Assembly: GCA_031260045.1 (NCBI GenBank)
Contig: JAIRKO010000016.1
Span: 30,850 to 94,849, forward strand
DNA: 64,000 bases
Direction of reading: 5' to 3'
Source: Dysgonamonadaceae bacterium
Lineage (GTDB): Bacteria > Bacteroidota > Bacteroidia > Bacteroidales > Azobacteroidaceae
Shown here one piece after another: positions 30,374-39,256 of this stretch. The position numbers were made by a program, and so were the translations under genes. The notes below the pieces were generated by a model. The model saw only the letters and a list, made by a program, of their open reading frames with translations, was not told the DNA's origin and did not search any database. The first letter of the stretch is position 1; every line of letters begins with the position of its first letter.

Positions 30374-31168
30374 TCACACCGCCACATCTCCCTTAATATG
30401 CGGATGCGGGTCATAACCGACCAATGCAAAATCTTCGTGCCGGAAATCGAAAATACTTTTCACATCCGGATTGATTTTCATTTCGGGCAGAGGGCGAGGC
30501 GCGCGCGTCAATTGCAGTTTCACCTGTTCCAAGTGGTTGATATAGATATGCGTATCGCCGAAAGTATGTATGAAATCGCCTTCCTGCAAACCGGTTACCT
30601 GCGCAACCATCTTCAACAGCAAGGCATAAGAAGCGATGTTGAACGGAACGCCCAAAAAAACGTCTGCGCTTCGCTGATACAGTTGCAGGGAAAGTTTTCC
30701 ACCCGCCACGTAAAACTGAAAAAAGCAGTGGCAGGGGGGCAGTTTCATCTGTGGAATATCGCACGGATTCCATGCGCTGACGATGATTCGGCGAGAATCG
30801 GGATTGTTTTTAATCGTGTGGATTACTTCGCTGATTTGGTCAATGTGTCCGCCCGAATAATCCGGCCAAGCGCGCCATTGGCGACCGTATACCGGACCTA
30901 AATCACCGTTTTCATCCGCCCATTCGTTCCAGATGCGCACCCTGTTTTCGTTCAGGTAACGGATATTGGTGTCGCCTTTCAAAAACCAGAGCAGCTCGTA
31001 GATAATGGATCGCAGGTGCAATTTTTTGGTTGTCAGCGCGGGAAAACCTTCCGACAGGTCAAACCGCATCTGATGACCAAAAACGCTTATCGTTCCCGTT
31101 CCCGTCCGGTCTTCTTTGCGTGCGCCTTCCGACAGTATTCGTTTTAATAAATCCAGGTATTGTGTCAT
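30374..31168 (-). CDS. thyA: Thymidylate synthase
   Basis: Methylates dUMP to dTMP with methylene-tetrahydrofolate. From ATG 31168 ([12 protein letters not shown]) the protein has 264 residues, as in E. coli, and the catalytic cysteine falls at C146 in [37 protein letters not shown] and [13 protein letters not shown] are the other family motifs. A TTG three codons upstream is not needed. The -7 box at 31182-31175 lies so close that the transcript should begin only a few bases before the ATG. Operon with folA. Confidence 0.97.
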   Translation of the reverse strand: MTQYLDLLKRILSEGARKEDRTGTGTISVFGHQMRFDLSEGFPALTTKKLHLRSIIYELLWFLKGDTNIRYLNENRVRIWNEWADENGDLGPVYGRQWRAWPDYSGGHIDQISEVIHTIKNNPDSRRIIVSAWNPCDIPQMKLPPCHCFFQFYVAGGKLSLQLYQRSADVFLGVPFNIASYALLLKMVAQVTGLQEGDFIHTFGDTHIYINHLEQVKLQLTRAPRPLPEMKINPDVKSIFDFRHEDFALVGYDPHPHIKGDVAV

Positions 31169-31174
31169 TGCCTG

Positions 31175-31182
31175 CAAAAATA
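31175..31182 (-). promoter_or_regulatory. -7 box of thyA-folA
   Basis: TATTTTTG on the minus strand ends 6 bases before the thyA ATG. With the usual 5-7 base distance to the start site, the mRNA would be leaderless or nearly so. Confidence 0.5.
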
Positions 31183-31254
31183 ATATTTTCCGAAGAATGT
31201 AAACAGATTTGAAATAATATTTTCTTAAAATTCTGCGAAATTAATTCTTTTTCG

Positions 31255-31262
31255 TATCTTTG
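31255..31262 (+). promoter_or_regulatory. -7 box of rpsO
   Basis: TATCTTTG, 38 bases before the rpsO ATG, in the gap between the divergent thyA and rpsO genes. No clear -33 TTTG at normal distance. Confidence 0.5.
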
Positions 31263-31300
31263 CCGCTCAATTTCACAAACAAATTAGATAATTCTTAACC

Positions 31301-31570
31301 ATGTATTTAGATTCTGAAAAGAAAAAAGAAATTTTTGCAAAGCACGGTAAATCCAATGCCGATACCGGTTCTTCGGAAGGACAGATAGCGTTGTTTTCCT
31401 ACCGCATTACGCATTTAACCGATCATCTCAAGTTACATAAAAAGGATTACAGTACGGAAAGATCCCTGAAAATGCTGGTAGGCAAGCGTCGCCGTTTGTT
31501 GGATTACCTGAAAGATAGGGATATTGAACGGTATCGCGCTATTATCAAGGAATTGGGTATTAGGAAATAA
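31301..31570 (+). CDS. rpsO: Ribosomal protein S15
   Basis: Small-subunit protein that binds 16S rRNA helix 22 and nucleates assembly. 89 residues, exactly the family length. Conserved strings: DTGSSEGQIALFSYRITHLT, HLKLHKKDYS, and LVGKRRRLLDYL. It stands alone, with its own promoter; pnp (polynucleotide phosphorylase), its partner in many bacteria, is not adjacent here. Confidence 0.97.
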   Translation: MYLDSEKKKEIFAKHGKSNADTGSSEGQIALFSYRITHLTDHLKLHKKDYSTERSLKMLVGKRRRLLDYLKDRDIERYRAIIKELGIRK

Positions 31571-31606
31571 AAACGTGTTGTAACGTTATCATAAAAAGGG
31601 CGTTCT

Positions 31607-32842
31607 TCAAGACAGCGCGGCAATTGCCGACCCAATCAGATTGGCATGGGCTGTTTTTTCCACATGGACGGTAATATTGCCGTGACCAAATTCTTTCAAA
31701 AGCAAGTGCAACTGTTCCAAAACCATATCTTTGTAACTCTTGAATTTAGCATTTGTTCCGCCCTTTCGGTCTTCGCTCCAAAAAAGGCTGCCTTCTGCCG
31801 TCAAACGGACATCGGTAATCGGCGTTTTGAAAGAAGCAATCAGTGTCAGTATCAGACCGGCGAGGGATGCGGCAACCAATTTTGCCGACCTTTCGTAAAC
31901 CTCAAAAGCCGCCTTTACGTATTTCCCTTTGTACATATCGGGATAACTCATGATGCGGGTTAATTTTTCTGCGTCGAAACCCGTTTCCAACTCTTCGCAG
32001 GAAAAGATAAATTCCAGTAGCCGACCGAGATACATGCCGGAAATGGCTTTCTCAAACCTTTGCGCACCTGGCGTGTCGGAATATTTATCTATTTTATCGT
32101 CCACCACAGTCAGGAAAGGCGGGTGAAAATTTCCCGATTCAAGATTAAGGGGAATAAGACCTTTTTGCTTGTATTCCGGATTCAGTTTACTTATTTTTTC
32201 CGATGGGAAAAGGGGCGCCATATTGGTTCCCGTACCTACGATGAGACCGATATGCGCCTGCGAAATTTTGTCCGTCAGTCCGGCAAACAGGCTGGCTACC
32301 GTGTCGTTAATCACCTTGACGCCAGTGAAATGCGCTGCTTTGACGTGCTGCTTGTTCAGGTAATCCATCAAAGATTTTCCCACCGGCGCGTTTTCCATCC
32401 CTTTGATGGTAACGCCTTTTGTCCAGTACAGCAAAACGGCGTCGCCGTCAAGCGTCGATTCGCAGGGATAAGAAAAACAGTAACCGATTGATTTTACGCC
32501 ATCCAGATTGAGCGATGAAATCAGAGCGGCGATTTCGGCATAAAGGTCTTCTGCGGTTCTGCCTTCGGGGGCTTTCATGACATATTCCAAATTTTTCCTG
32601 ATACCATCGTGAACGACAGGCGTTCCGCCCGTAAAATCCACTACGGTAGCCCTGAAATTGGTGCCGCCCAAGTCGAGAACAAGCACTTTTTCTTTCGGCA
32701 AACCGGCTTTTGGAACGATGTAGGTAGGTAGGCAACGGATTTGCTTCCCGTTCTCGCGAAGTCCTTCGTTGATTCCTGTTTGTAGCGCGACGGCAATTTC
32801 TTTCAATTGACCGGTTGTGAGTGCGAAGATGTTATTTTTCAT
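31607..32842 (-). CDS. Hexokinase (eukaryotic-type family)
   Basis: ATP-dependent phosphorylation of glucose and other hexoses. The start is ATG 32842 (MKNNIFALTTGQLKEIAVAL), giving 411 residues; the in-frame extension to 32935 overlaps ogt and is rejected. The phosphate-binding motif DLGGTNFRAT is at residues 57-66; LIVGTGTNMAPLFP and VRLTAEGSLFW are the further ATPase-fold motifs. This hexokinase type is rare in bacteria but present in Bacteroidetes. It lies downstream of ogt on the same strand (gap 37 bases). Confidence 0.92.
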   Translation of the reverse strand: MKNNIFALTTGQLKEIAVALQTGINEGLRENGKQIRCLPTYIVPKAGLPKEKVLVLDLGGTNFRATVVDFTGGTPVVHDGIRKNLEYVMKAPEGRTAEDLYAEIAALISSLNLDGVKSIGYCFSYPCESTLDGDAVLLYWTKGVTIKGMENAPVGKSLMDYLNKQHVKAAHFTGVKVINDTVASLFAGLTDKISQAHIGLIVGTGTNMAPLFPSEKISKLNPEYKQKGLIPLNLESGNFHPPFLTVVDDKIDKYSDTPGAQRFEKAISGMYLGRLLEFIFSCEELETGFDAEKLTRIMSYPDMYKGKYVKAAFEVYERSAKLVAASLAGLILTLIASFKTPITDVRLTAEGSLFWSEDRKGGTNAKFKSYKDMVLEQLHLLLKEFGHGNITVHVEKTAHANLIGSAIAALS

Positions 32843-32879
32843 GTTGTAAAATAAATGGTTGTTAAGTAAGAGGTGCAGT

Positions 32880-33368
32880 TCACTTCTCAGATTCCAGTTC
32901 CAACAAAAATTTTTTCCGCCAAAGCCCGCCGCCATACCCCGTCAGTTGCCCGTTTGAACCGATTACGCGGTGGCAGGGAACGACAATGGAAATCGGATTT
33001 GCCCCGTTGGCATTGGCAACCGCGCGGACGGCTTTCGGCATTCCGATTGCTGCGGCTTGCGCTTTGTATGAATAAGTTGAACCGTAAGGAATTTCCTGCA
33101 AAGCCGCCCAAACTTTCTTTTGAAACGGCGTTCCCCGCATAGACAGTTTCACGGTGAATTGTTTCCGTTTTCTTTCAAAATATTCTTTCAATTGAATTTC
33201 CAGTTCGTCAATATATAAATTGTTGTTTTGCGTAATCGTAACATTGGGCGTTTCGGCAAAAACGTTCATCCCTTTGTCGGCAAAATCCAGCCGGCAGATA
33301 CCATCTTCCATAGCGGCTATATCCAAGAAGCCGACGGGGGAGTCAATTCTTTTAATGTCGATTTGCAT
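32880..33368 (-). CDS. ogt: Methylated-DNA--protein-cysteine methyltransferase
   Basis: Suicide repair protein that removes the methyl group from O6-methylguanine. 162 residues. The acceptor is C132 in the strictly conserved PCHRVIGSNGQLTGYGGG; MRGTPFQKKVWAALQEIPYG and the RAVANANGANP asparagine hinge are also present. ATG start at 33368. It follows asnB by 24 bases and precedes hexokinase, so all three could share a transcript although their functions are unrelated. Confidence 0.96.
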   Translation of the reverse strand: MQIDIKRIDSPVGFLDIAAMEDGICRLDFADKGMNVFAETPNVTITQNNNLYIDELEIQLKEYFERKRKQFTVKLSMRGTPFQKKVWAALQEIPYGSTYSYKAQAAAIGMPKAVRAVANANGANPISIVVPCHRVIGSNGQLTGYGGGLWRKKFLLELESEK

Positions 33369-33392
33369 CCGGTAGTTGCGGTTTTTTCATCC

Positions 33393-35063
33393 TTAGTAAG
33401 CGTCATTATGCACCGCCTTAACGGCACGCCCCGAAGGGTCGATCATCTTCTTGAAAGCCGCGTCCCACTCCAACGCTACCGGCGTACTGCAAGCCACCGA
33501 CGGCACCGACGGCACCGTTTTCGCCGCCGAATCGGAAGGAAACAACTCCTCAAAAATGCTCCGGTAATGGTATTCTTCTTTCGACATCGGCGGATTGATG
33601 GGAAAACGCTCCGCAGCCCCTGCAAACGCTTCATCGGAGACCGCCGCCGACGCTTCGTCCCGCAAAGTATCAATCCAATTGTATCCCACTCCGTCGGAAA
33701 ATTGTTCTTTTTGCCGCCACGCTACGCTTTCCGGCAAAAAATCTTCAAAGGCTTTCCGGAGAATCCATTTCTCCATCCGGCTTTTCAATCCGCTGAGCTT
33801 GTCTTCGGGGTTCAAACGCATGGCTACATCCATAAATTCCTTGTCCAGAAAAGGAACCCGCCCTTCCACACCCCAAGCGGCAAGCGACTTGTTGGCACGC
33901 AGGCAGTCGTAGAGATTTAATTTGTCCAATTTGCGAACGGTTTCCTCATGCAAAGCCTTTGCATTGGGCGCTTTATGGAAATAAAGGTAACCACCGAAAA
34001 TTTCATCCGCGCCTTCGCCCGAAAGCACCATTTTGATGCCCATCGAACGGATAACCCGCGCCAGCAGGTACATGGGCGTAGAAGCCCGCACGGTGGTTAC
34101 GTCGTAAGTTTCGATATGGTAAATTACGTCGCGGATAGCGTCCAAACCTTCCTGAATGGTGAAATGCACCTCATGGTGAACGGTTCCGATATAATCGGCA
34201 ACTTTTTGCGCAGCCGCCAAATCGGGCGAACCTTCCAATCCGACCGCAAATGAATGTAACTGAGGCCACCAAGCGCGTTGCCGCCCATCGGATTCCACGC
34301 GGTTTGCCGCATATTTTTTCGCTACCGCCGACACAATCGACGAATCCAACCCTCCGGAAAGAAGCACACCGTAAGGCACATCAGTCATCAATTGCCGTTT
34401 GATTGCCAACTCCAGCGCTTCCCGCAATTCCTGCACGCCGGATTCCTTGTCTTTTACATTTTCATAATCCATCCAGTCCCTCCGGTACCAGCGAGTTAGC
34501 TTGCCTTCATCTTTACTGTACAAATAATGTCCCGGCGGGAAAGCCTCAATTTTTTCGCAATAAGGCTCCAAAGATTTCAGTTCGGAAGCCACATAAAAAA
34601 CGCCGTCGCCGTCCCATCCCATATACAGCGGGACAACCCCGATATGGTCTCGCGCAATGAAATACGAATTATCCCGCGCATCGTAGAGGGCAAACGCAAA
34701 AATGCCGTTCAAGTCTTCCAAAAAGTCCACCCCCTTCTCCATATATAAAGAAAGGATGACTTCGCAATCGGACTTGGTTTTAAACTGATACGTTTTTGCT
34801 TGCCGCTCCCGGATGTCGGCATGGTTATATATCTCGCCGTTAACGGTTAATACAACATCGCCATTGGGCGAATACAAAGGTTGCTGTCCCGATTGCGGAT
34901 CAACAATAGCCAGCCGCTCATGCGCCAAAATGGCTTTAGCCGAGCAATATATCCCCGACCAGTCGGGACCTCTATGACGAATTTTCTTAGTCATCGCCAA
35001 CGCTCTCGGACGTATCTTTTCAACACCATCTTTGAAATCGAATATACCTACTATTCCACACAT
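33393..35063 (-). CDS. asnB: Asparagine synthase (glutamine-hydrolysing)
   Basis: Makes asparagine from aspartate with ATP and glutamine. 556 residues, the AsnB length. Cys2 of MCGIVGIFDF is the glutaminase nucleophile after removal of Met1. RHRGPDWSG and the NGEIYNHADIR loop belong to the N-terminal Ntn-type domain; LLSGGLDSSIV is the pyrophosphate loop of the synthetase domain, followed by LSGEGADEIFGGY. The cytoplasmic enzyme is complete. Upstream lies a 420-bp gap of repeats. Confidence 0.97.
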   Translation of the reverse strand: MCGIVGIFDFKDGVEKIRPRALAMTKKIRHRGPDWSGIYCSAKAILAHERLAIVDPQSGQQPLYSPNGDVVLTVNGEIYNHADIRERQAKTYQFKTKSDCEVILSLYMEKGVDFLEDLNGIFAFALYDARDNSYFIARDHIGVVPLYMGWDGDGVFYVASELKSLEPYCEKIEAFPPGHYLYSKDEGKLTRWYRRDWMDYENVKDKESGVQELREALELAIKRQLMTDVPYGVLLSGGLDSSIVSAVAKKYAANRVESDGRQRAWWPQLHSFAVGLEGSPDLAAAQKVADYIGTVHHEVHFTIQEGLDAIRDVIYHIETYDVTTVRASTPMYLLARVIRSMGIKMVLSGEGADEIFGGYLYFHKAPNAKALHEETVRKLDKLNLYDCLRANKSLAAWGVEGRVPFLDKEFMDVAMRLNPEDKLSGLKSRMEKWILRKAFEDFLPESVAWRQKEQFSDGVGYNWIDTLRDEASAAVSDEAFAGAAERFPINPPMSKEEYHYRSIFEELFPSDSAAKTVPSVPSVACSTPVALEWDAAFKKMIDPSGRAVKAVHNDAY

Positions 35064-35204
35064 ATGCTTAATGATTTATACGAAATAAAAACTTTCTGCT
35101 TTGTTTTTTTGCGAAAGTGGAGCAAAGGTATAAAAAATTTTGAAATATCATGGAAAAATAACAAATACATGGGTGTGTTTCAAATTGTCGAGGCGTTATT
35201 ACGG

Positions 35205-35450
35205 GCGTAGTGAAACAGAGAGCTGCAATTCATTGAAAGTTGAAGTCTTTTTTCAGGGTATCTCGCGCGGGGCGCGGGAATAGTAACCGCAATTGGGCGG
35301 TGTGGTCAAAACATCACAACCTGTCTTTGTGGGTACAGCGAACCAAAATATCGCGCACATCATTGTGAACCGCGTAGCGGTGAAGCAATCCAGAATTATG
35401 CGATGTTTTCTCTGGATTGCTTCAGGCTTCGTCTTCGCAAAGACGGTTAC
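35205..35450. repeat. Block of repeat A and B fragments upstream of asnB
   Basis: The 420-bp gap between asnB and the membrane protein gene holds no credible gene. It contains a B-like piece (TATCTCGCGCGGGGCGCGGG, about 35260-35280) and two A cores facing each other (GCGGTGAAGCAATCCAGAAT at about 35376-35395 and TCTGGATTGCTTCAGGCTTC at about 35412-35431). Here the A cores point outwards, opposite to the arrangement of the 1067 copy, as if two elements were joined or one was rearranged. Confidence 0.55.
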
Positions 35451-35484
35451 GATAATTGAAATGAAAATCAGCGAAACCAAATCA

Positions 35485-37164
35485 TCATAGCTTCATTAAT
35501 TTTTTTATCTGTACATCCACATTTGTTTCTGCGGATTTTGAGGATTTCTTAACCGGCACAATATACCGTTTTTGTATTTCAATCCCCAACTTGTAATCAC
35601 CCGAAAGAAGTGCGGTTTTTGGGATAGCGGCGAAAAATCCGCAATTTTCCACGACGGTAAGATCTGAAACTGCTAAATCGTACCGCCGTTCGGAATAAGG
35701 AACCGCTTTTATATTATATCCACTCCCATTAACTGTCCTAATTTCAGATTGTTCTTTGTTGATAAGCCATAAGAATATGTCGGTAAAATCCATTTCCATC
35801 TCGTCTGTGTATGCCCAACCTTTAATCAATATATATTCATTATTATCTTCAAGGAAATCAATGTTATATACTATTTTAGAATTGCGATTTTGCCAATTTT
35901 GTTCGACCGTCGCTTTAGATTCGAGCGCTTTTAACGGCAATACCGGCATTTTGTAAATATTCATATCTTCCGCCCGTTGCAATATCTCTTCCATGCCATG
36001 ATTATTCGGACATAATCCGGATCGGTCGCGTTGCCAATTATAAGCGGTCACCTTTTTATATTCGCTGAATTTCTCGCATTTGTCCAAATACAGCAGGGAG
36101 CAAGAAAGGCTGAACAGCATTATCGGTGGCACAAGGAACTTGAACCAGCGGGTCAAGTGCAGGACATCTCTGTTTTCAAAATAAAACATCACCGTCAGTA
36201 TCGTTCCCATACAGCAATAGATACGATATCGCAAGGGAGCAATTTCTTCAACGGATCTGTTGAGAACAACCATTGCCGCCGTTAACAACATGAAGGTAAA
36301 GGAAGTAAACCATACCGGATTTTTCCTGTAAAATCCGCCAACGATAGCCCATACGTAAGTGGCGAATATAAATAATCCCCAAAGGAGGGCGATAAACTTA
36401 ACGGAAGGCAGCCATGCGTTGCCGCCAAGGAAATAGAAAAATCCCATTACAAGGGTATCTATACGCAGGCTGCGTTCGCTGCCTGATTCCCAGTTGAAAT
36501 TCAGGAAATAACAAATAATCGCGACGCCGACAATGCCGGCAAACCAGAGGAGTTCCTTTTTTCGTTTTTGTAAAAGAAATGAAAATAATACGGCAGGGAA
36601 CAAGCACATGCCGTTACCGTTTGAAAATACAGTAATAACCGATAATACAATGCCTGCGACAAATCCCGCTTTCGTCGGCTGCATAACGAAATAAACGGAC
36701 AGCATAGACAACAGCAATGTGCCGACATTCGCTAATCCTGCCATAGCCCAAGTGTTCGTCTCGAAATTTTGCCCGTTAAAAAGCAACAATACAATCATCA
36801 GCGCGAAAATTCCGGCATCTTTTCGTTGCCGCAGAAATACGAAAAACATAGCGCCGATCCCCAACATAAACAAATTTCCGATTACGATGAGCGCGTTGAT
36901 ATTTATTGAACTTATTATATAATAGTTAGACAGCGCCAACAATCTTGTGAATACAATACGGTGCAGACCGTGAGGCTCAAAAATAAGCGCTAATTTTTCA
37001 CCGAAAGTAGGACTATCAATATAGTCGCACACAAATTTGAAAAACGCATCAAAATCATCCCAACGGGGGATGTTAGAGGTGTTTTGATATATTATCCCGT
37101 AATATATTACTAAAAATAGGACGCCGAGCGCCCAGTAAATTTTGTTTGTTGAAATTTGTTTCAT
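35485..37164 (-). CDS. Polytopic membrane protein, probable GT-C-type glycan enzyme
   Basis: 559 residues from ATG 37164 (MKQISTNKIYWALGVLFLVI). About eleven hydrophobic helices cover residues 1-360; an NIPRWDDFDAFFKF segment after the first helix has the acidic loop expected of GT-C glycosyltransferases. The last 170 residues form a soluble domain with beta-strands (for example FFAAIPKTALLSGDYKLGIE). The family is not recognised with certainty. A decayed second copy of this gene is at 40904-41106. The reading frame could start upstream at 37185, but that codon lies inside the IS element inserted at 37179, so it is not the native start. Confidence 0.7.
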   Translation of the reverse strand: MKQISTNKIYWALGVLFLVIYYGIIYQNTSNIPRWDDFDAFFKFVCDYIDSPTFGEKLALIFEPHGLHRIVFTRLLALSNYYIISSININALIVIGNLFMLGIGAMFFVFLRQRKDAGIFALMIVLLLFNGQNFETNTWAMAGLANVGTLLLSMLSVYFVMQPTKAGFVAGIVLSVITVFSNGNGMCLFPAVLFSFLLQKRKKELLWFAGIVGVAIICYFLNFNWESGSERSLRIDTLVMGFFYFLGGNAWLPSVKFIALLWGLFIFATYVWAIVGGFYRKNPVWFTSFTFMLLTAAMVVLNRSVEEIAPLRYRIYCCMGTILTVMFYFENRDVLHLTRWFKFLVPPIMLFSLSCSLLYLDKCEKFSEYKKVTAYNWQRDRSGLCPNNHGMEEILQRAEDMNIYKMPVLPLKALESKATVEQNWQNRNSKIVYNIDFLEDNNEYILIKGWAYTDEMEMDFTDIFLWLINKEQSEIRTVNGSGYNIKAVPYSERRYDLAVSDLTVVENCGFFAAIPKTALLSGDYKLGIEIQKRYIVPVKKSSKSAETNVDVQIKKLMKL

Positions 37165-37178
37165 TACTATTTTATTTA

Positions 37179-37888
37179 GGTTCAAGATAACTTTAACGGC
37201 TTATTTCTAAAATTTTTGAGCAAAAATAGGTATAAATTATGATTTCTCAAATTGTACCTAAATTCGCAGCTTTGATATGTAAATAAAAGTTGTGTTTATG
37301 CACTCCCCTAAATTTTGCCAACTTGACTTTACAGAGCTCCCAAAAGTTCTCAATACCATTGATATGATTGTGTTCTACGGCAAATTCATTTTCGCCGTGT
37401 TTGACTCTGTAATGCTTTTTATAACCATAATCAGCCAGCCCGTCGTAAGTCTTAAAACCATCTGTATAAATGAGTTCCACGCATGGCTTTTCCTCTGATG
37501 ATGGGGATTAACTCGCTCATTGAGCAGTTTTTGACGATCTGCGTATAAACTTTATCCCCTCGTTTTAGCATGCCAAAAACAGGTATTTTTCCCCTTGCTC
37601 CGCGACCCGAAATAGCTCTCATCAAGTTCTATTTCACCGTTGATAAAAGGACTGTCTGATTCGCAAATCTCGGCTATTCGCTCGCGAAAAATACCATAGA
37701 ATTTGTTGATATGTGGGGCGAGAAATTCCTGTTAATTCCGCCGCTTTTTTAGCCTCAATATCAACGCTAAAATACTTAATTATAGGCCGCGTTTTGCGCT
37801 CTGAAATGTGCGTACCAAAAATATATCTGTTTTTCATGGATTCTAAATAACTTACAAAGATAATGCTTTCTTAAAGTTATCTTGAACC
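37179..37888. mobile_element. IS1016-like insertion sequence (IS1595 family), complete ends
   Basis: Perfect 18-bp terminal inverted repeats (GGTTCAAGATAACTTTAA at 37179-37196; complement at 37871-37888) bound a 710-bp element. TTTATTTA flanks it on both sides (37171-37178 and 37889-37896), an 8-bp target duplication typical of the IS1595 family. The transposase is broken (next entry). It landed 14 bases before the ATG of the membrane protein gene at 37164 and so displaced that gene's native promoter. Confidence 0.92.
37247..37837 (-). pseudogene. IS1595-family transposase, frameshifted
   Basis: The reading frame is in several pieces on the minus strand. The N-terminal piece (from 37837) has MKNRYIFGTHISERKTRPI and AAELTGISR; then FINGEIELDESYFG, the ISXO2-like DDE motif, is in another frame near 37600-37640; the C-terminal piece (ending 37247) has LIYTDGFKTYDGL and HINGIENFWELCKVKLAKF. 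At least two frameshifts prevent a full protein. The order and motifs leave little doubt about the family. Confidence 0.88.
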
Positions 37889-37978
37889 TTTATTTAACTA
37901 TAACCTATATCATATCTTTCTATCATTTTAGCCGCAAAGATCAGAATCTTTTCGACGTATTTATACGGTCTTTTTCGT

Positions 37979-39256
37979 CTATTTCGGCAAAAGGAACGGA
38001 TTCCTCAGTTTCACCTTAAAAAAGCAGGCGGTTTGTCCGAACATTAAAATCAGCAGCGGGTAAACAGGCGCCGTCAGTCGTGAATATTGTCCGTAACTGC
38101 CTAAAAATATGGTGGTCATGTGTGCGCACACAATAACCCACAGAAATAAGGGAAGCGTCAATCTTTCTTTGTGCTTCTGGAACAGAATTATGAGTACCGG
38201 CGCGTAAATGAACAGGAATAAATATAAATGCTGGAAAAACAGATTGACGGAGACTATTGCCTTTAAAATAATTTCTCCGACCGTCGAATTGTCATCTTCC
38301 CGAAAACCTCCCGGAATGAAGACCAGTTTTCGTCCGTTCTGCTGTATGTTTATCAATACCTTTGACAGATAGTTTCCGTAATTCTTCTTTGTTTCAAGCG
38401 CCAGAAACCGCTCAATCCCCGAATAACCGTATTTGTCCCGCAAGACATTTAATTCGTCCGCAACAGTCATATTCCGAAATCCGGCTACTTCAAACGCTAC
38501 GGGCGAAGACGGCTCAATGTTATCCAGCAGTCCGTTCTGCCTGAAAAAAACATATTTATTTATGGTGGAAACCGTTGTCAAAGAGAAAACGCCGGTTTTT
38601 TGCAGCATATTCTGCGCATAAAAAAACAACAGCAACCCTGTTACTGTCATCAGAAAAGCGCCTTTCAAAAAATCCCGTTTCCTTTTCAGAAAGATCAGAC
38701 CATATATCCAAAACAGCATGATTGCCGGAAGTAAATACAGAAAAGCCGGTCGCAACATGATCAGCAGAAACAGTATGACATGGAAAGAGAGTATATGGCG
38801 CGTCCTGTTTGTCCGCAAATAACTTGCCACGTGATAGACAAAGAAAACCATTCCGGTGATGGATAACGACTCCGTCAGCGTGCAGCGATTCCAATAGATG
38901 ATATGCGGGCAACAGGCGTATAACAGCGTCACATAAAGTGAGATTTTTCCCGAATGCGTTAATTCCGTTACAATTCGATGAAAAAAGGGAATGGAGAGGA
39001 GAAAAATCGCTATTTGGATGAATATGAGCGCATACGTCAAATACGGGTCGGCACAAAACAGTCTGATAAATGCAATCAGTAAGGGATAAATAGGCGTACG
39101 ACCCGTGTCAAACGAGGCGTCGTCAATGAAATTTTTTGCGTTGCGATAGCTGGGTCCGTCGTCCAGGTGATAATGACCGGAGAGCATGTAACACAGCAAA
39201 GCCGTACACAGCGAAAGCCCGATAATGCGCCAAAGATGATATTTATTTCTAACCAT
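37979..39256 (-). CDS. Polytopic membrane protein, GT-C (GT39/PMT-like) glycosyltransferase candidate
   Basis: 425 residues with about ten membrane helices. After the first helix comes the loop HLDDGPSYRNAKNFID with acidic residues, then TGRTPIYPLLIAFIRLF, a pattern seen in dolichyl/undecaprenyl-phosphate-sugar-dependent GT-C enzymes of the GT39/GT83 kind. It would transfer a sugar in the periplasm from a lipid carrier. ATG start at 39256, 8 bases inside the end of the FAD-enzyme gene, so the two are translationally linked. Exact substrate unknown. Confidence 0.7.
   Translation of the reverse strand: MVRNKYHLWRIIGLSLCTALLCYMLSGHYHLDDGPSYRNAKNFIDDASFDTGRTPIYPLLIAFIRLFCADPYLTYALIFIQIAIFLLSIPFFHRIVTELTHSGKISLYVTLLYACCPHIIYWNRCTLTESLSITGMVFFVYHVASYLRTNRTRHILSFHVILFLLIMLRPAFLYLLPAIMLFWIYGLIFLKRKRDFLKGAFLMTVTGLLLFFYAQNMLQKTGVFSLTTVSTINKYVFFRQNGLLDNIEPSSPVAFEVAGFRNMTVADELNVLRDKYGYSGIERFLALETKKNYGNYLSKVLINIQQNGRKLVFIPGGFREDDNSTVGEIILKAIVSVNLFFQHLYLFLFIYAPVLIILFQKHKERLTLPLFLWVIVCAHMTTIFLGSYGQYSRLTAPVYPLLILMFGQTACFFKVKLRNPFLLPK

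Noticed and set aside
32843..32935. N-terminal extension of hexokinase
   Set aside because: It would overlap the ogt gene and has no similarity to hexokinases.
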